NCBI GenBank assembly: GCA_965200885.1
Contig: OZ241737.1
Coordinates: forward strand, 434,001 to 498,000
DNA length: 64,000 nt
Direction of reading: 5' to 3'
Source: MPNP01 sp026710155
GTDB taxonomy: Bacteria; Pseudomonadota; Alphaproteobacteria; Rhodobacterales; Rhodobacteraceae
In this document: in pieces, positions 35,726 to 44,785 of the stretch
How positions within the stretch are numbered: the stretch's first letter is position 1
Layout of the letters: the number at the start of each line of letters is the position of its first letter
Program-made: the position numbers and the translations under genes
Notes under the pieces: generated by a model
Seen by the model: the letters and a program-made list of their open reading frames with translations, nothing else
Told to the model about the DNA's origin: nothing
Database searches by the model: none

Positions 35726-36987
35726 GGACCTGCCTCTGAATCCGGATTTCTCAGATATGCCAACGTATCTGAAATACCTTCCTTCAAAAGTTCTTCGACA
35801 ATTTTGTTTCTTTCTTCTTCAGTATCTCCTAATACCTTCTTCGAAGGTGCTGGTAGGGCCCTTAGAATTGTCTCGGCATAGTCTTCAATTTCCTGCTGTA
35901 CTGAAGGTGGGGTTTCCATTTTTTCCAAAAATGCAAGATTGGTCAGGGCACCAGAATTAACCTGGCTGTTATCGTTCAATGCCTTGCCGCGTGTATGGAT
36001 ATCCACTTTTTCAATCCAGAATTCATGGTTGTCATCGACGATTCTTCGAGCTTCTTCCAGCAGGATTTCAGAATCCCTTCTGATCTTCCAGTCCAATTCG
36101 GTGGCTCCTTGCAAGTCTAACCTCAGGACATAGATTTTATGGCAAAGGGTTTGGGACAGCTGCTGGATTTCTTTCTGTATGATTTCAACCAGCTCTTTCC
36201 ATTCACCTATATCAGAAACATCAATCTCCACTCTTTCAAATTGCAAAACTGAAAGCGATACTTGTTGCAAATCCGTAATGCCGGTTTCATCTACTGAAAC
36301 CAGGGAAACGGTTTTTTCTCCATCTTCACCAATGTTGCGCCCCTGTGGGATTCCTGGCATTACTACTGTTGAATCTCCTTTTTGGCATGATTGTTTGTGA
36401 ATATGTCCCAAAGCCCAATAATCAAATCCAACCTGTTGTAATTCGTTTAATGAACTAGGTGCATAGGTGTCATGGCCTTTGGTCCCTCCAAGACTGGTAT
36501 GAAGCATCCCTATGTTGAAACTTCCCTGACTTGGGGAAGGAAATTTGGGCAGGAGTGATTCCGGAACCTGTCTATTCGGGAAACTGATCCCATGGATGGC
36601 AATATCCAAATCATCCTTGGTCATGTTTACCGTCTCGGCCTTTATTGAAAATATCTTCACCGAATCGGGGAAAATCAGTTGACCGGTAATTACCGAGCCA
36701 GCATCATGGTTACCCTTGATAATGAAAACCCTGATGTCTTCCTGGTGTAATCTTTGCATTTGATTGGCAAGGAATCGGGCGGTATGCATTGAATTCTGGT
36801 CACTGTCATAAAGATCACCAGCAATCAGCAGAGCATCAACCTTTTCCTCGATACATAGGTTTACAATCCTGGCAAAGGTTTCCCTGGTGGCAATGCCAAC
36901 TTGCAACTTTAATTCAGGATCCCTTAAAGCAAGGGACCTTAAAGGTGAATCCAGATGCAAATCTGCTGTATGGACAAAACGAAACAT
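35722..36987 (-). CDS. YhaO-type DNA exonuclease/metallophosphoesterase (Mre11/SbcD relative)
   Basis: 421-residue calcineurin-like nuclease. All metal-binding motifs are visible: HTADLHLDSPLRS at the N-terminus, ALLIAGDLYDSDQNS, IIKGNHDAGS, then GMLHTSLGG and ALGHIHKQS. The C-terminal ~150 residues are the YhaO-type extension that binds the ATPase partner. Coupled to the downstream YhaN-type gene by ATGA. Together they should form an ATP-gated nuclease of the SbcCD/Mre11-Rad50 kind. Confidence 0.87.
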   Translation of the reverse strand: MFRFVHTADLHLDSPLRSLALRDPELKLQVGIATRETFARIVNLCIEEKVDALLIAGDLYDSDQNSMHTARFLANQMQRLHQEDIRVFIIKGNHDAGSVITGQLIFPDSVKIFSIKAETVNMTKDDLDIAIHGISFPNRQVPESLLPKFPSPSQGSFNIGMLHTSLGGTKGHDTYAPSSLNELQQVGFDYWALGHIHKQSCQKGDSTVVMPGIPQGRNIGEDGEKTVSLVSVDETGITDLQQVSLSVLQFERVEIDVSDIGEWKELVEIIQKEIQQLSQTLCHKIYVLRLDLQGATELDWKIRRDSEILLEEARRIVDDNHEFWIEKVDIHTRGKALNDNSQVNSGALTNLAFLEKMETPPSVQQEIEDYAETILRALPAPSKKVLGDTEEERNKIVEELLKEGISDTLAYLRNPDSEAGP

Positions 36988-37143
36988 ACTTTTCCCTTTG
37001 GAGTTTATGAAAAGTGAACCTTAAAGGTTATATGCCAATAGAGGACTTTCACGTTGATGACAAGTGCATGGTGATTCTTGTCGGTGGACAAATCTAGGAA
37101 GGTTGCTTATTTGAGAATTAATACAGTTAACTGGTCCGGTTGT

Positions 37144-37596
37144 TCATTGTAACCATACAGCAAAGGCCGTTCTGTTCCTGAGGTCTGAATCCTGCAAATT
37201 CCTGATGGCGGTTTCGGCATTTGCAATGTCAATAAGAACATCACTACGATTTAATTTACACAAAGGGTCATAGTCAGCCTCATGTCGCTTTTCCTGAAGA
37301 TCAACAAACTTGCTAGCAAAATCCTGAATACTTTTCGTAAATCGGGACATCTTACTGTTTCTGCATTTACTCTTTGTGATTTTATGATTGGGAGCTCGGT
37401 ATATCTGCTGCCAGACAGGTTGGTTCCTGTCAGATTCGGTCGAACCAACCCAAGTATCTGCACAATTCAAGCATAGGGCGTGGAACATAGCATAATATGC
37501 AGTACTCTGTGCCCTATTCAGATTTGCCTGAGTCGGATTATCCTGATTAAGATTTACCAATCCCCGAGCAGTTTCAATTAGGTCAGTTGGCTGCAA
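37144..37596 (-). CDS. HEPN-domain-like protein, second gene of a two-gene module
   Basis: 150-residue, mostly helical protein. LNRAQSTAYYAMFHALCLNC is the HEPN-type helix with the YYAMFH core. The later FVDLQEKRHEADYDPLCKL and DSDLRNRTAFAVW are a conserved tail. HEPN proteins are often RNases in toxin-antitoxin and abortive-infection systems. The catalytic Rx4-6H is not clearly present; R in LNRAQSTAYYAMFH followed by H in MFHA is a loose fit. It overlaps the upstream 93-residue gene by 14 nt. Its C-terminus ends early compared with the relic at 10.5 kb, which has a KRR tail. Confidence 0.65.
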   Translation of the reverse strand: MQPTDLIETARGLVNLNQDNPTQANLNRAQSTAYYAMFHALCLNCADTWVGSTESDRNQPVWQQIYRAPNHKITKSKCRNSKMSRFTKSIQDFASKFVDLQEKRHEADYDPLCKLNRSDVLIDIANAETAIRNLQDSDLRNRTAFAVWLQ

Positions 37597-37864
37597 GGGA
37601 TTCGTCTTCTTCCTGGGTCCTGAAGTAAAAAATGGGATGTCGTTCTACAAAGATATTACCCATGGTTTCCCGCAAGTGCCGGGCCAATCCAAAGGTTTTG
37701 TTGGAATCCAAAAGATTATCTTCAGCCTTGAAGACCACCCTGATACGGAAGATGGGATCGCCATCGGCATCTAGGTCTTCCTTGCAACTCAGATTAACGA
37801 CCTTCGCTGGTTCAAGCCGTTTTTGAATAATCTCTTTCAAGGTTTCGTCGAAATTTTCATGCAT
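37583..37864 (-). CDS. Conserved small protein upstream of and overlapping the HEPN gene
   Basis: 93 residues, acidic with a beta-rich pattern: FRIRVVFKAEDN, then GLARHLRETMGNIFVERHPIF and YFRTQEEDES. The 14-nt overlap with the HEPN gene shows strict coupling. It lacks the GSxxxxD motif of MNT nucleotidyltransferases, so this is not a standard MNT-HEPN pair. It may be the antitoxin or partner subunit, an inference from operon layout. Upstream ATG 37864 is preceded by AGAAAGGAGAAC (minus strand), a good ribosome-binding site. Confidence 0.65.
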   Translation of the reverse strand: MHENFDETLKEIIQKRLEPAKVVNLSCKEDLDADGDPIFRIRVVFKAEDNLLDSNKTFGLARHLRETMGNIFVERHPIFYFRTQEEDESLAAN

Positions 37865-38004
37865 GGTGGTTCTCCTTTCTCAAAACAATATAGTGATCAA
37901 ATTGTTATCAGACAAGAAAAATCAACTGGTCCAGAATTTACCTGTTTTATTTTAATGGAACTTGGATTATTGTTTGTTGGCTTGAACAAAATTGGCTGAA
38001 TTTT

Positions 38005-39012
38005 ATGACTGAAGTGAATTTGAATGATAGAGTTGGTGATCTTTTGATGGATCTTGGCTTGATCAGGCATGAAACACAAATTCTATCTGTAAAGCCCCTT
38101 ACTGGAGGTGTTGCTTCGGATGTGGCCCTGGTTGAAACAGACCAGCATAAATACTGTGCCAAATTTGCCCTTCCCAAAATGCGGGTGGAAGCTGATTGGT
38201 TTGCTCCTGTTTACCGAAACAAGTGTGAATATGAGTGGCTAAAGATTGCAGAAGCCATCATCCCCGAAAATACCCCGAAAATGTTTGGCTTTTCCGAAAA
38301 ATTCGGTGGTTTTGCCATGGATTACGTTGGTGGAGATGATTGTTTCGTCTGGAAAGAAAAACTTTTTGAATCCCCTCCCGATGTTTCAATCGCCGAAAAA
38401 GTTGGAAAAACCTTTGGTAAAGTTCAGTCCCATACCGGAAAAAGTACGTTCAACAGTTCCGAGTTTTTGAAGAAGGATGTGTTTTTCCATATGAGGATAG
38501 AACCCTATATCCTTTATACCGGTTCCAGGCATCCCAACCTCAAACCCATTTTTGATGGTGTGGCCAAACAGTTGGCAGATGCAAACAAAACCTTGGTTCA
38601 TGGTGATGTATCACCCAAAAACATACTTGTGAAATCCGGTGAACCGATTCTGATTGATGCTGAATGTGCAACAATGGGAGAACCAGCTTTTGATGTGGCC
38701 TTTTGCCTTAACCATTTCTTTCTCAAGGCCGTGTTTTCTCGCCAATTCAAGAAAGGGTTGGAGGAAGCTGCCCTTCGTTTCTTCGGGTGTTATAATGGGT
38801 TTGTACATTGGGAAGACAAGGAGGATTTCAGTCGGCGAGTTGCCAAATTGCTTCCCATGTTGGGTCTGGCCAGAGTGGATGGCAAATCACCGGTCGAATA
38901 TTTGAACCCTGACCAACAGGAGGGTGTCAGGCAAATAGTGATTCCCCTGATACGTTCACCACAGAATTCCATTCAATCAACCATCAATGCCCAATTTTCC
39001 GGTATAAGATAA
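38005..39012 (+). CDS. Aminoglycoside-phosphotransferase-fold small-molecule kinase
   Basis: 335-residue kinase of the APH/choline-kinase/homoserine-kinase fold. ATP lysine in the YCAKFALPK strand; the Brenner motif is LVHGDVSPKNILV with catalytic Asp and Asn; the Mg-binding Asp is in ILIDAECATMGEPAFD. APH-fold proteins phosphorylate antibiotics but far more often metabolites. Only 8 bp separates its stop from the TTG start of an enolase-like gene, so its product is probably the substrate of that enzyme or lies on the same pathway. No resistance function is implied. Confidence 0.8.
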   Translation: MTEVNLNDRVGDLLMDLGLIRHETQILSVKPLTGGVASDVALVETDQHKYCAKFALPKMRVEADWFAPVYRNKCEYEWLKIAEAIIPENTPKMFGFSEKFGGFAMDYVGGDDCFVWKEKLFESPPDVSIAEKVGKTFGKVQSHTGKSTFNSSEFLKKDVFFHMRIEPYILYTGSRHPNLKPIFDGVAKQLADANKTLVHGDVSPKNILVKSGEPILIDAECATMGEPAFDVAFCLNHFFLKAVFSRQFKKGLEEAALRFFGCYNGFVHWEDKEDFSRRVAKLLPMLGLARVDGKSPVEYLNPDQQEGVRQIVIPLIRSPQNSIQSTINAQFSGIR

Positions 39013-39020
39013 CTTGTACC

Positions 39021-40316
39021 TTGACCGCGAAGATTCAAAATATAAGAGCCAGAAGAATATGGGATTCGAGAGGTTTCCCTACAGTTGAGGCCGAAGTTGA
39101 AACTTCCAATGGCCTTCTGGGACGAGGTCTTGCTCCAGCTGGAGCTTCCAAAGGCAAGCGAGAAGCAATCGAATTGAGAGATGGAGGGCAATCCTTCCGG
39201 GGGAAGGATATAAAACGCTCGCTGCAAGTGATTTCGAACGAGATAGGTCCCAAACTGATTGGAAAATACATTCATGAAGCTGCGGACATTGATCGCTTTC
39301 TCATAAGTGAGGATGGAACAAGACAAAAATCGAACTACGGTGGCAATACCCTGGTTGCCATTTCATTGGCGCTTTATAACACTTGGGCAAGGTCAGAAGG
39401 GATTCCCTTGTGGAAACTGTTTTCCAAAATAACTGATGCAACACCATTGGTACCGCTACCTGAAATCCAGATTTTTGGTGGGGGTGCCCATGCTTCCAAC
39501 AGGGTTGATATTCAGGATTTCATGATCATGGTTCCCAAGGCGTCTAGTTTTGCTGAAGCGCTGGAGGTTACCTCGGAAATCTATCACAGCGCAGGATTAT
39601 TACTCAAACAGAAAGGGAAATTGGCCGGAGTTGCCGATGAGGGTGGCTGGTGGCCTGATTTCGATAGTAATGAGGAAGCATTGGAAATGCTTGTCAGGGC
39701 CATGGAAGAGGCTGGAGAAAAACCTGGTGATCGTGTGGTTATCTCCCTTGATGTTGCATCGTCGGAATTCTATTGGGACAACATGTACCGATTGGGATTG
39801 GAAGGCAAGGATTATACTGCCGAACAATGGATTGAGATTCTGGGAGGATGGTTGAGTGCATATCCCATTGTTTCGATCGAAGATCCAATGGCTGAAAATG
39901 ACCCCGAAGGAATGATTGAGTTCACGAGGATATTTGGGACAAAATACCAAATAGTCGGGGATGATTATCTCGTAACATCTGAACAGTTGGTAAGGAAATC
40001 ACATGAGCAAGGTGCCTGTAATTCCCTTTTGTTGAAGGTGAACCAGGTGGGAACAGTGACTGAAGCAATCGAGGCTTTCAAAGTTGCCGATTTCCTTGGA
40101 TGGAAAACCATTGTCTCAGCCCGTTCAGGTGAAACCGAAGATGCAACCATATCTCATCTGGCTACGGGACTTGGTTGTGGCCAGCTCAAGGTCGGATCCT
40201 TCTCAAGATCGGAGCGCATGGCCAAATGGAATGAATGTCTCAGAATTGAAGAGGTGCTTGGAGCAGGCAGTTTTGCAGGTTCCCTTTCCTTGTTGAATAC
40301 ATGGTGGAGACTTTGA
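39021..40316 (+). CDS. Enolase-family enzyme with altered active site (paralogue)
   Basis: 431 residues, full enolase architecture. Metal ligands are kept: Asp in VISLDVASSEF, Glu in VSIEDPMAEND, Asp in VGDDYLVT; the catalytic-base Lys is kept in LLLKVNQVGTVTE. Changes against canonical enolase: the QEFM glutamate is Asp (VDIQDFMIM), SHRSGETED reads SARSGETED so the His is Ala, and the mobile loop SGASTG reads AGASKG. The pattern suggests a different substrate from 2-phosphoglycerate. TTG start, 8 bp after a kinase gene, so coupled. Confidence 0.85.
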   Translation: MTAKIQNIRARRIWDSRGFPTVEAEVETSNGLLGRGLAPAGASKGKREAIELRDGGQSFRGKDIKRSLQVISNEIGPKLIGKYIHEAADIDRFLISEDGTRQKSNYGGNTLVAISLALYNTWARSEGIPLWKLFSKITDATPLVPLPEIQIFGGGAHASNRVDIQDFMIMVPKASSFAEALEVTSEIYHSAGLLLKQKGKLAGVADEGGWWPDFDSNEEALEMLVRAMEEAGEKPGDRVVISLDVASSEFYWDNMYRLGLEGKDYTAEQWIEILGGWLSAYPIVSIEDPMAENDPEGMIEFTRIFGTKYQIVGDDYLVTSEQLVRKSHEQGACNSLLLKVNQVGTVTEAIEAFKVADFLGWKTIVSARSGETEDATISHLATGLGCGQLKVGSFSRSERMAKWNECLRIEEVLGAGSFAGSLSLLNTWWRL

Positions 40317-40372
40317 AATTTTGGTGCACATTCGGTTAGTTAAACCGAATTTTATCACATATCATCAGGTAC

Positions 40373-41896
40373 TCAGATGAAGATATTATAGTGTCGTTTG
40401 ATTTCCTCCTCGACTGAAAACGGAATATACATTGGATGGTAATTATCCAGAATATCCCGGGCTTTTGCCTTGGCGACATGCCAGATGTCGGGAGCTCCCC
40501 TCTCTGCCCATGCTATAGGGGGATCACGATCAGCAATCGCTGGATAGAAATAATCGCGCTGCATTGCCGCCATCGTTACATCATCGCCCAGAAAATGCCC
40601 TGTACCCAGTACCGCATCGGTTATGGCATCATAACTTATGGTGTCATCATTGACCTCTATACCCCGAATTGACCGGTAAATATGGGAATGCATCTCGTTA
40701 TCCAGGATGAACGCCTCAAATGAACAACCCAAAATGGAAGCCATCATGCCACTGCTCTCAAAAACCATATTGGCTCCGGCCAATCCTGCTGATAGGGCAG
40801 TTATACCCTTTTCCACACCCATTTGGGCATCAACCGCCTTGGCATCACTCATGCTGGAGGCAACGCCCGATGGAAGCCCCAACCAATTGGTAATTTGAGC
40901 GCTGGCAGCATTCATGATGGCTGTTTCAGCACCTCCACCACAAAAGGCTCCTGTTCTCAGGTCAACGACAAAGGGCCAATTGGAAAAGACCATGGGATAA
41001 CCCGGTTTGAAGCAATTCACCATGGCAAGGGAAGCCAATGTTTCTGCCACAGATGTTACCAGAAATCCGGCTGGTGGTGCGGGTGCCGTTGCCCCAGATT
41101 GAGCTGCCGTAATACAGTTAACCGGCAGGCTATGCCGAATACATTGCTGACAGACTTCAACAGCATCCTCACCATACTTGAAGGGAGAAATTATCGGGCT
41201 GATATGGACAAAACACCATGGCCTCCGGCTGAATTCCCCCTCACCACCTGCAATCATGTCAAACATCCTGACAACAGGTTCAACATGTTCATGAATGAAG
41301 AAGGATGTGGCTATCGGTTTGGTTGTTCCCTTGGCCAATGCAAAGGCGGTGTTGATATCCAAATCGTAATTATTCGGCAAGTCGGTTGCCACACAACACC
41401 TCGCAAACCAGCTGATATTGTTGAGCTTGTCCTGTAAACGGGTAAAATTGTAAAGATCCTGCAAGGTTGAAGGTCGATATAGTCCGGTATCAATATCCAG
41501 GGTTTGGACAGCTGCACCACCAGTACCGAAATGAACCGTGTTGCCACCAACTTCAATTGACCGGGCTTCATCCCTGCCATGCAGGGTTATTTTCTTGGCA
41601 GCACCGGATATGATGTCCTCGATCATTGACCTGGGAAAACACAATCTCCCCAGCGAATTGATACGTGCACCTTTATTGACACAGGTATCTACCAGGAAAT
41701 CAGGAGCATCTCCCATTCCCAATTCTTCCAGAAACTTCAGGGCATTATCATAAATTTTTTGAATACCCTCTTCAGTCAGAGGTTTGTACTGTCCTCCAAT
41801 CTGACCTGGGGGCGCTGGATTTACTTCCGGTTCATCGGCAACCCTTTTTGCAACTCTTGCAGCCCTTCCCCCTGCACGAGACGGCTTTCTTGCCAT
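40373..41896 (-). CDS. MttB-family (trimethylamine/betaine) corrinoid methyltransferase, non-pyrrolysine
   Basis: 507-residue TIM-barrel methyltransferase of the MttB superfamily. Conserved segments: TEEGIQKIYDNALKFLEELG, IEVGGNTVHFGTGGAAVQTL, MVFSNWPFVVDLRTGAFCGG and LGTGHFLGDDVT. The reading frame has no internal TAG, so it lacks pyrrolysine and belongs with glycine-betaine-type or uncharacterised members rather than true trimethylamine methyltransferase. The N-terminal ~25 residues are Arg/Ala-rich. No corrinoid protein gene is adjacent. Nearby carnitine and dimethylglycine-type genes make glycine betaine or a relative a reasonable substrate guess. Confidence 0.82.
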   Translation of the reverse strand: MARKPSRAGGRAARVAKRVADEPEVNPAPPGQIGGQYKPLTEEGIQKIYDNALKFLEELGMGDAPDFLVDTCVNKGARINSLGRLCFPRSMIEDIISGAAKKITLHGRDEARSIEVGGNTVHFGTGGAAVQTLDIDTGLYRPSTLQDLYNFTRLQDKLNNISWFARCCVATDLPNNYDLDINTAFALAKGTTKPIATSFFIHEHVEPVVRMFDMIAGGEGEFSRRPWCFVHISPIISPFKYGEDAVEVCQQCIRHSLPVNCITAAQSGATAPAPPAGFLVTSVAETLASLAMVNCFKPGYPMVFSNWPFVVDLRTGAFCGGGAETAIMNAASAQITNWLGLPSGVASSMSDAKAVDAQMGVEKGITALSAGLAGANMVFESSGMMASILGCSFEAFILDNEMHSHIYRSIRGIEVNDDTISYDAITDAVLGTGHFLGDDVTMAAMQRDYFYPAIADRDPPIAWAERGAPDIWHVAKAKARDILDNYHPMYIPFSVEEEIKRHYNIFI

Positions 41897-42182
41897 CCAA
41901 TTCTCCTAAAATTGATTCTTCCAATGAAAGGAATTACTCGCAATGATTTATTTTGACAATGCGGGGTTTTAGATTCAATTAACCAAATTATCCAAATAAA
42001 AATTTATTTTCTTGATATGCCTTAACCCACGATAAACGGTTTTGGTTTGTGCCATGAGGATAATTTTGTTCAAATGACTTCAGAAAAACGATAAATCACA
42101 AAATCTTACCCTTTTAATCTTAGGCAGATTTTTGGTTCTGGTTTTGACATACTTTTCGGCAAAACATGTCAAATCAATATGA

Positions 42183-42208
42183 ACCTTGGCCCTAAAGAGG
42201 GCCAAGGT
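42183..42208 (-). terminator. Strong hairpin after the sugar-binding protein gene
   Basis: A perfect 11-bp stem, ACCTTGGCCCT (42183-42193) with AGGGCCAAGGT (42198-42208) and loop AAAG, lies 17 bp past the stop of the minus-strand solute-binding protein. There is no long T run, but strength and position fit a transcript end. Otherwise 41897-42224 holds nothing recognisable. Confidence 0.7.
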
Positions 42209-42224
42209 ATAGATTAATTCTGGT

Positions 42225-43139
42225 TTATTGATAATCGGCAGCGTTTTCTGCAGTAACCAGAACAGTTCCCGTGTCAATTACCGGATCAAGAGACCCACCA
42301 TTGATCAAGCTCACTACGCTTTCAACCCCAATTGCCCCCATATTGTAAGGGTTTTGTGCAACCGTGGCAGCCATTTCGCCAGCCAATACACTTTCTGCAG
42401 CATCAGGGTTGGCATCAAAGCCAACAACAAAGATGTCTCCAAGCATACCTGCATTCTTGATTGCTTCCATGGCACCCAAGGCCATATTGTCGTTGCTGGC
42501 AAAGACAGCTTTCAGATTGGGATTGCCGGTCAGGATATTTTCCATTACAGCCAACCCTTTGGCACGATCCCATTCGGCAGTCTGTTCTGCAACGATATTA
42601 AGACCACAGGCGGTTAATCCCGCGTTGGAACCATCAGCCCGGGCCTTACCGGTTGATTGGGTAATGATACCCTGGAGAATTGCCACATCGGATCCTGCTG
42701 CAACATTTTCACAGATATGGGTTGCCGCAAGAGATGCTCCGGTTTCATTATCTGTTCCGATATAGGTCACACCTTCATTGGCACCCTTGGTATCGACAAA
42801 TACAACTGGAACCCCGTCAGCAATGGCTTCATCCACTACAGGAGCCAGCGCATTCGGATCAGTCGGGGCGAGTACGATACCAGCAGCACCCTTTACCAAT
42901 TGGTCCTCTATCTGGGCAATTTGGGCAGGAACATCTGATTCGGTTGGAGGCGCCAATACAACCACTTCCACACCCAGTTCCGCCGCTTTTTCCTCGGCTC
43001 CCCTTTGAACAGCAGCCCAGAATGGATTACCGGCACCGGGACCTTTCATGCTGACCAAGATTTTCTGTGCCGACACACTCGTTGCAGTCATCAACAAACC
43101 AGTTGCAATGACTGCGATTAAACCAATAATTCGTTTCAT
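42225..43139 (-). CDS. Sugar ABC transporter periplasmic substrate-binding protein (type I, RbsB-like)
   Basis: 304 residues. Signal peptide MKRIIGLIAVIATGLLMTA then SVSAQ (cleavage after VSA). Mature protein is a Peripla_BP_4 ribose/fructose-type binder: VSMKGPGAGNPFWAAVQRGA, IVLAPTDPNALAPVVDEAI, VFVDTKGANEG, FASNDNMALGAMEAIK and VVGFDANPDA. The frame extends upstream to 43181, but ATG 43139 gives the signal peptide. Belongs with the permease at 43763 and ATPase at 44769 on the same strand, although a relic on the opposite strand now lies between. Single-domain ATPase plus one permease resembles FrcBCA-type fructose importers; substrate unproven. Confidence 0.88.
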   Translation of the reverse strand: MKRIIGLIAVIATGLLMTATSVSAQKILVSMKGPGAGNPFWAAVQRGAEEKAAELGVEVVVLAPPTESDVPAQIAQIEDQLVKGAAGIVLAPTDPNALAPVVDEAIADGVPVVFVDTKGANEGVTYIGTDNETGASLAATHICENVAAGSDVAILQGIITQSTGKARADGSNAGLTACGLNIVAEQTAEWDRAKGLAVMENILTGNPNLKAVFASNDNMALGAMEAIKNAGMLGDIFVVGFDANPDAAESVLAGEMAATVAQNPYNMGAIGVESVVSLINGGSLDPVIDTGTVLVTAENAADYQ

Positions 43140-43350
43140 AAAAATCTCCCTTTTAAAAACAAATCGTATTTTGATTGGCAATTTTTAACACAATTCCGGC
43201 CGGAATTGAAACAATTTTTCTAAATTAGAATCAATGATTTTAGTGCTTTGATTAATTAAATACTGATCATTGATTGAAATACGGTTTGAGAATTTCATCA
43301 ATCAAAATTAATTTTTGGCAGATTATTGATACAAATTTACAGGTTTGGAC

Positions 43351-43727
43351 ATGCCCATTTTGCTTAAAGACATATGGCCAATTGAGAATCCAGGGGAATA
43401 TAAAATCCACTTTGCTAGATTTGACCGGAAGTCACAACCACTGGAAGTGTATGTAAGAAGTAAACAGAAATGGCAAGGTTGGCAAGAATATAGACCTGAG
43501 AAAAAATGACTTTAACCAACCCTATATCTTTTCACTCATGCGATTTTACCATGAGAAGGGCGTTCGAATTGCACGGGGTGGTATTCAGATTATTAAAGCG
43601 ACATTCAGATAAATATGAAGTTGAATTATTGGATTTTGGAAAAGAATTTATCGGACGCTTGAAAATCCGTTATTCCCAGAGGGATAAAGGGGTTGAATTA
43701 CAACTAAACGAAGCAGGTGTGATTTGA
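43351..43727 (+). pseudogene. Relic of a GIY-YIG-type nuclease-family gene (N-terminal half)
   Basis: From ATG 43351 the frame encodes LLKDIWPIENPGEYKIHFAR and QKWQGWQEYRPEK, then hits TGA at 43507. Skipping one A of the AAAAAA run gives NDFNQPYIFSLMRFYHEKGV, and a further shift gives RHSDKYEVELLDFGKEFIGR to the TGA at 43725-43727. This order matches the N-terminal region that precedes the GIY-YIG domain in a widespread protein family; the nuclease domain itself is missing. It is inserted between the permease and binding-protein genes of a sugar importer and is certainly inactive. Confidence 0.6.
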
Positions 43728-43762
43728 CTGTAATTGTAGAATATCAGATTGACACCCGTGCC

Positions 43763-44785
43763 TTAGCTTCTTGTTCCCCAATCCCTTCGAAGTACATCAA
43801 TGAAGACGGCAAGGACTATGATCCCGCCGATAAGGATCTGTTGCCAAAAGCTACTTACATCATTAAGGTTCAACCCGTTTCTGATCAGTCCCATAATAAG
43901 TACACCACCAAAGATTCCCAATACCTGGCCACGACCACCAAAAAAACTTGCCCCTCCAATGATCACTGCAGCTATTGCTTCAAGTTCCATACCCTGACCG
44001 GCATTGGGGAAACCCGAATTGGTTCGGCCAGCCATGATCAGCCCTGCCACACCGGCCATAAAACCGCAAATCGTATAGACGATAATCAGGGTTCGATCAA
44101 CATTTATCCCACTTACCCGGGCTGCTTCAGGATTTCCACCAATGGCATATACCCGTCGCCCGAAAACAGTATGTTCAAGCAGAATCCAAAATACCAAATA
44201 AACGAATATGGTGAAGAGAAAGACAACAGGAAGATTATATCTCGTACCATCAAATTCACCAAGATAAATCTGGGCAGATCCCAGAAACCTGACAGGATCC
44301 GGAAGTCCTGAATAAGGCACGCCTCCCGATATCAGATTGGCCAATCCTCTGGCCATGAACAACATTCCCAAGGTCATTATGAAGGGGTGTGGCATTCTAA
44401 GTTTGGTTATGCCGACACCATTCACGAAACCGGCCATCATCCCCATGAAAGGTGAAAGACACAGGACAATTGGCCAGGGAACCCCGGAGGCATTTGAGAC
44501 TGCCAGAGTCATCATTCCAAGTGCTAAAACAGAACCAACCGATAGATCAATACCGGCTGTAAGAATGACCAGAAACATTCCGATGGAAAGCATACCGTTG
44601 GCAGCCGTTTGCTTGAAAATATTGGAGATGTTTCGCCAGGACAGGAACACTTCAGGTTGCATGGCCCAAAGTACCAGACACATAACGACGATGACTATCA
44701 GTATTCCGTAACGATCGAAAAACGGAATCATGCGAACATGCCAAGGCACCTCATTGTTCATTTCGTGATTACTTGACTCTGTCAT
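43763..44785 (-). CDS. Sugar ABC transporter permease (RbsC/FrcC-like)
   Basis: About 340-residue inner-membrane permease of the ribose/fructose type with 8-10 hydrophobic helices. Family landmarks: ILTAGIDLSVGSVLALGMMT, FIMTLGMLFMARGLANL, RRVYAIGGNPEAARVSGINV (coupling loop), and AAVIIGGASFFGGRGQVLG. ATG 44785 (MTESSNHEM) overlaps the end of the ATPase gene by 17 nt; the frame extends six codons further upstream. Downstream the binding-protein gene is displaced by the GIY-YIG relic. Confidence 0.9.
   Translation of the reverse strand: MTESSNHEMNNEVPWHVRMIPFFDRYGILIVIVVMCLVLWAMQPEVFLSWRNISNIFKQTAANGMLSIGMFLVILTAGIDLSVGSVLALGMMTLAVSNASGVPWPIVLCLSPFMGMMAGFVNGVGITKLRMPHPFIMTLGMLFMARGLANLISGGVPYSGLPDPVRFLGSAQIYLGEFDGTRYNLPVVFLFTIFVYLVFWILLEHTVFGRRVYAIGGNPEAARVSGINVDRTLIIVYTICGFMAGVAGLIMAGRTNSGFPNAGQGMELEAIAAVIIGGASFFGGRGQVLGIFGGVLIMGLIRNGLNLNDVSSFWQQILIGGIIVLAVFIDVLRRDWGTRS

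Noticed and set aside
38005..39012. Antibiotic-resistance phosphotransferase
   Set aside because: The fold is shared, but coupling to an enolase-like enzyme and lack of a resistance context point to a metabolic kinase.
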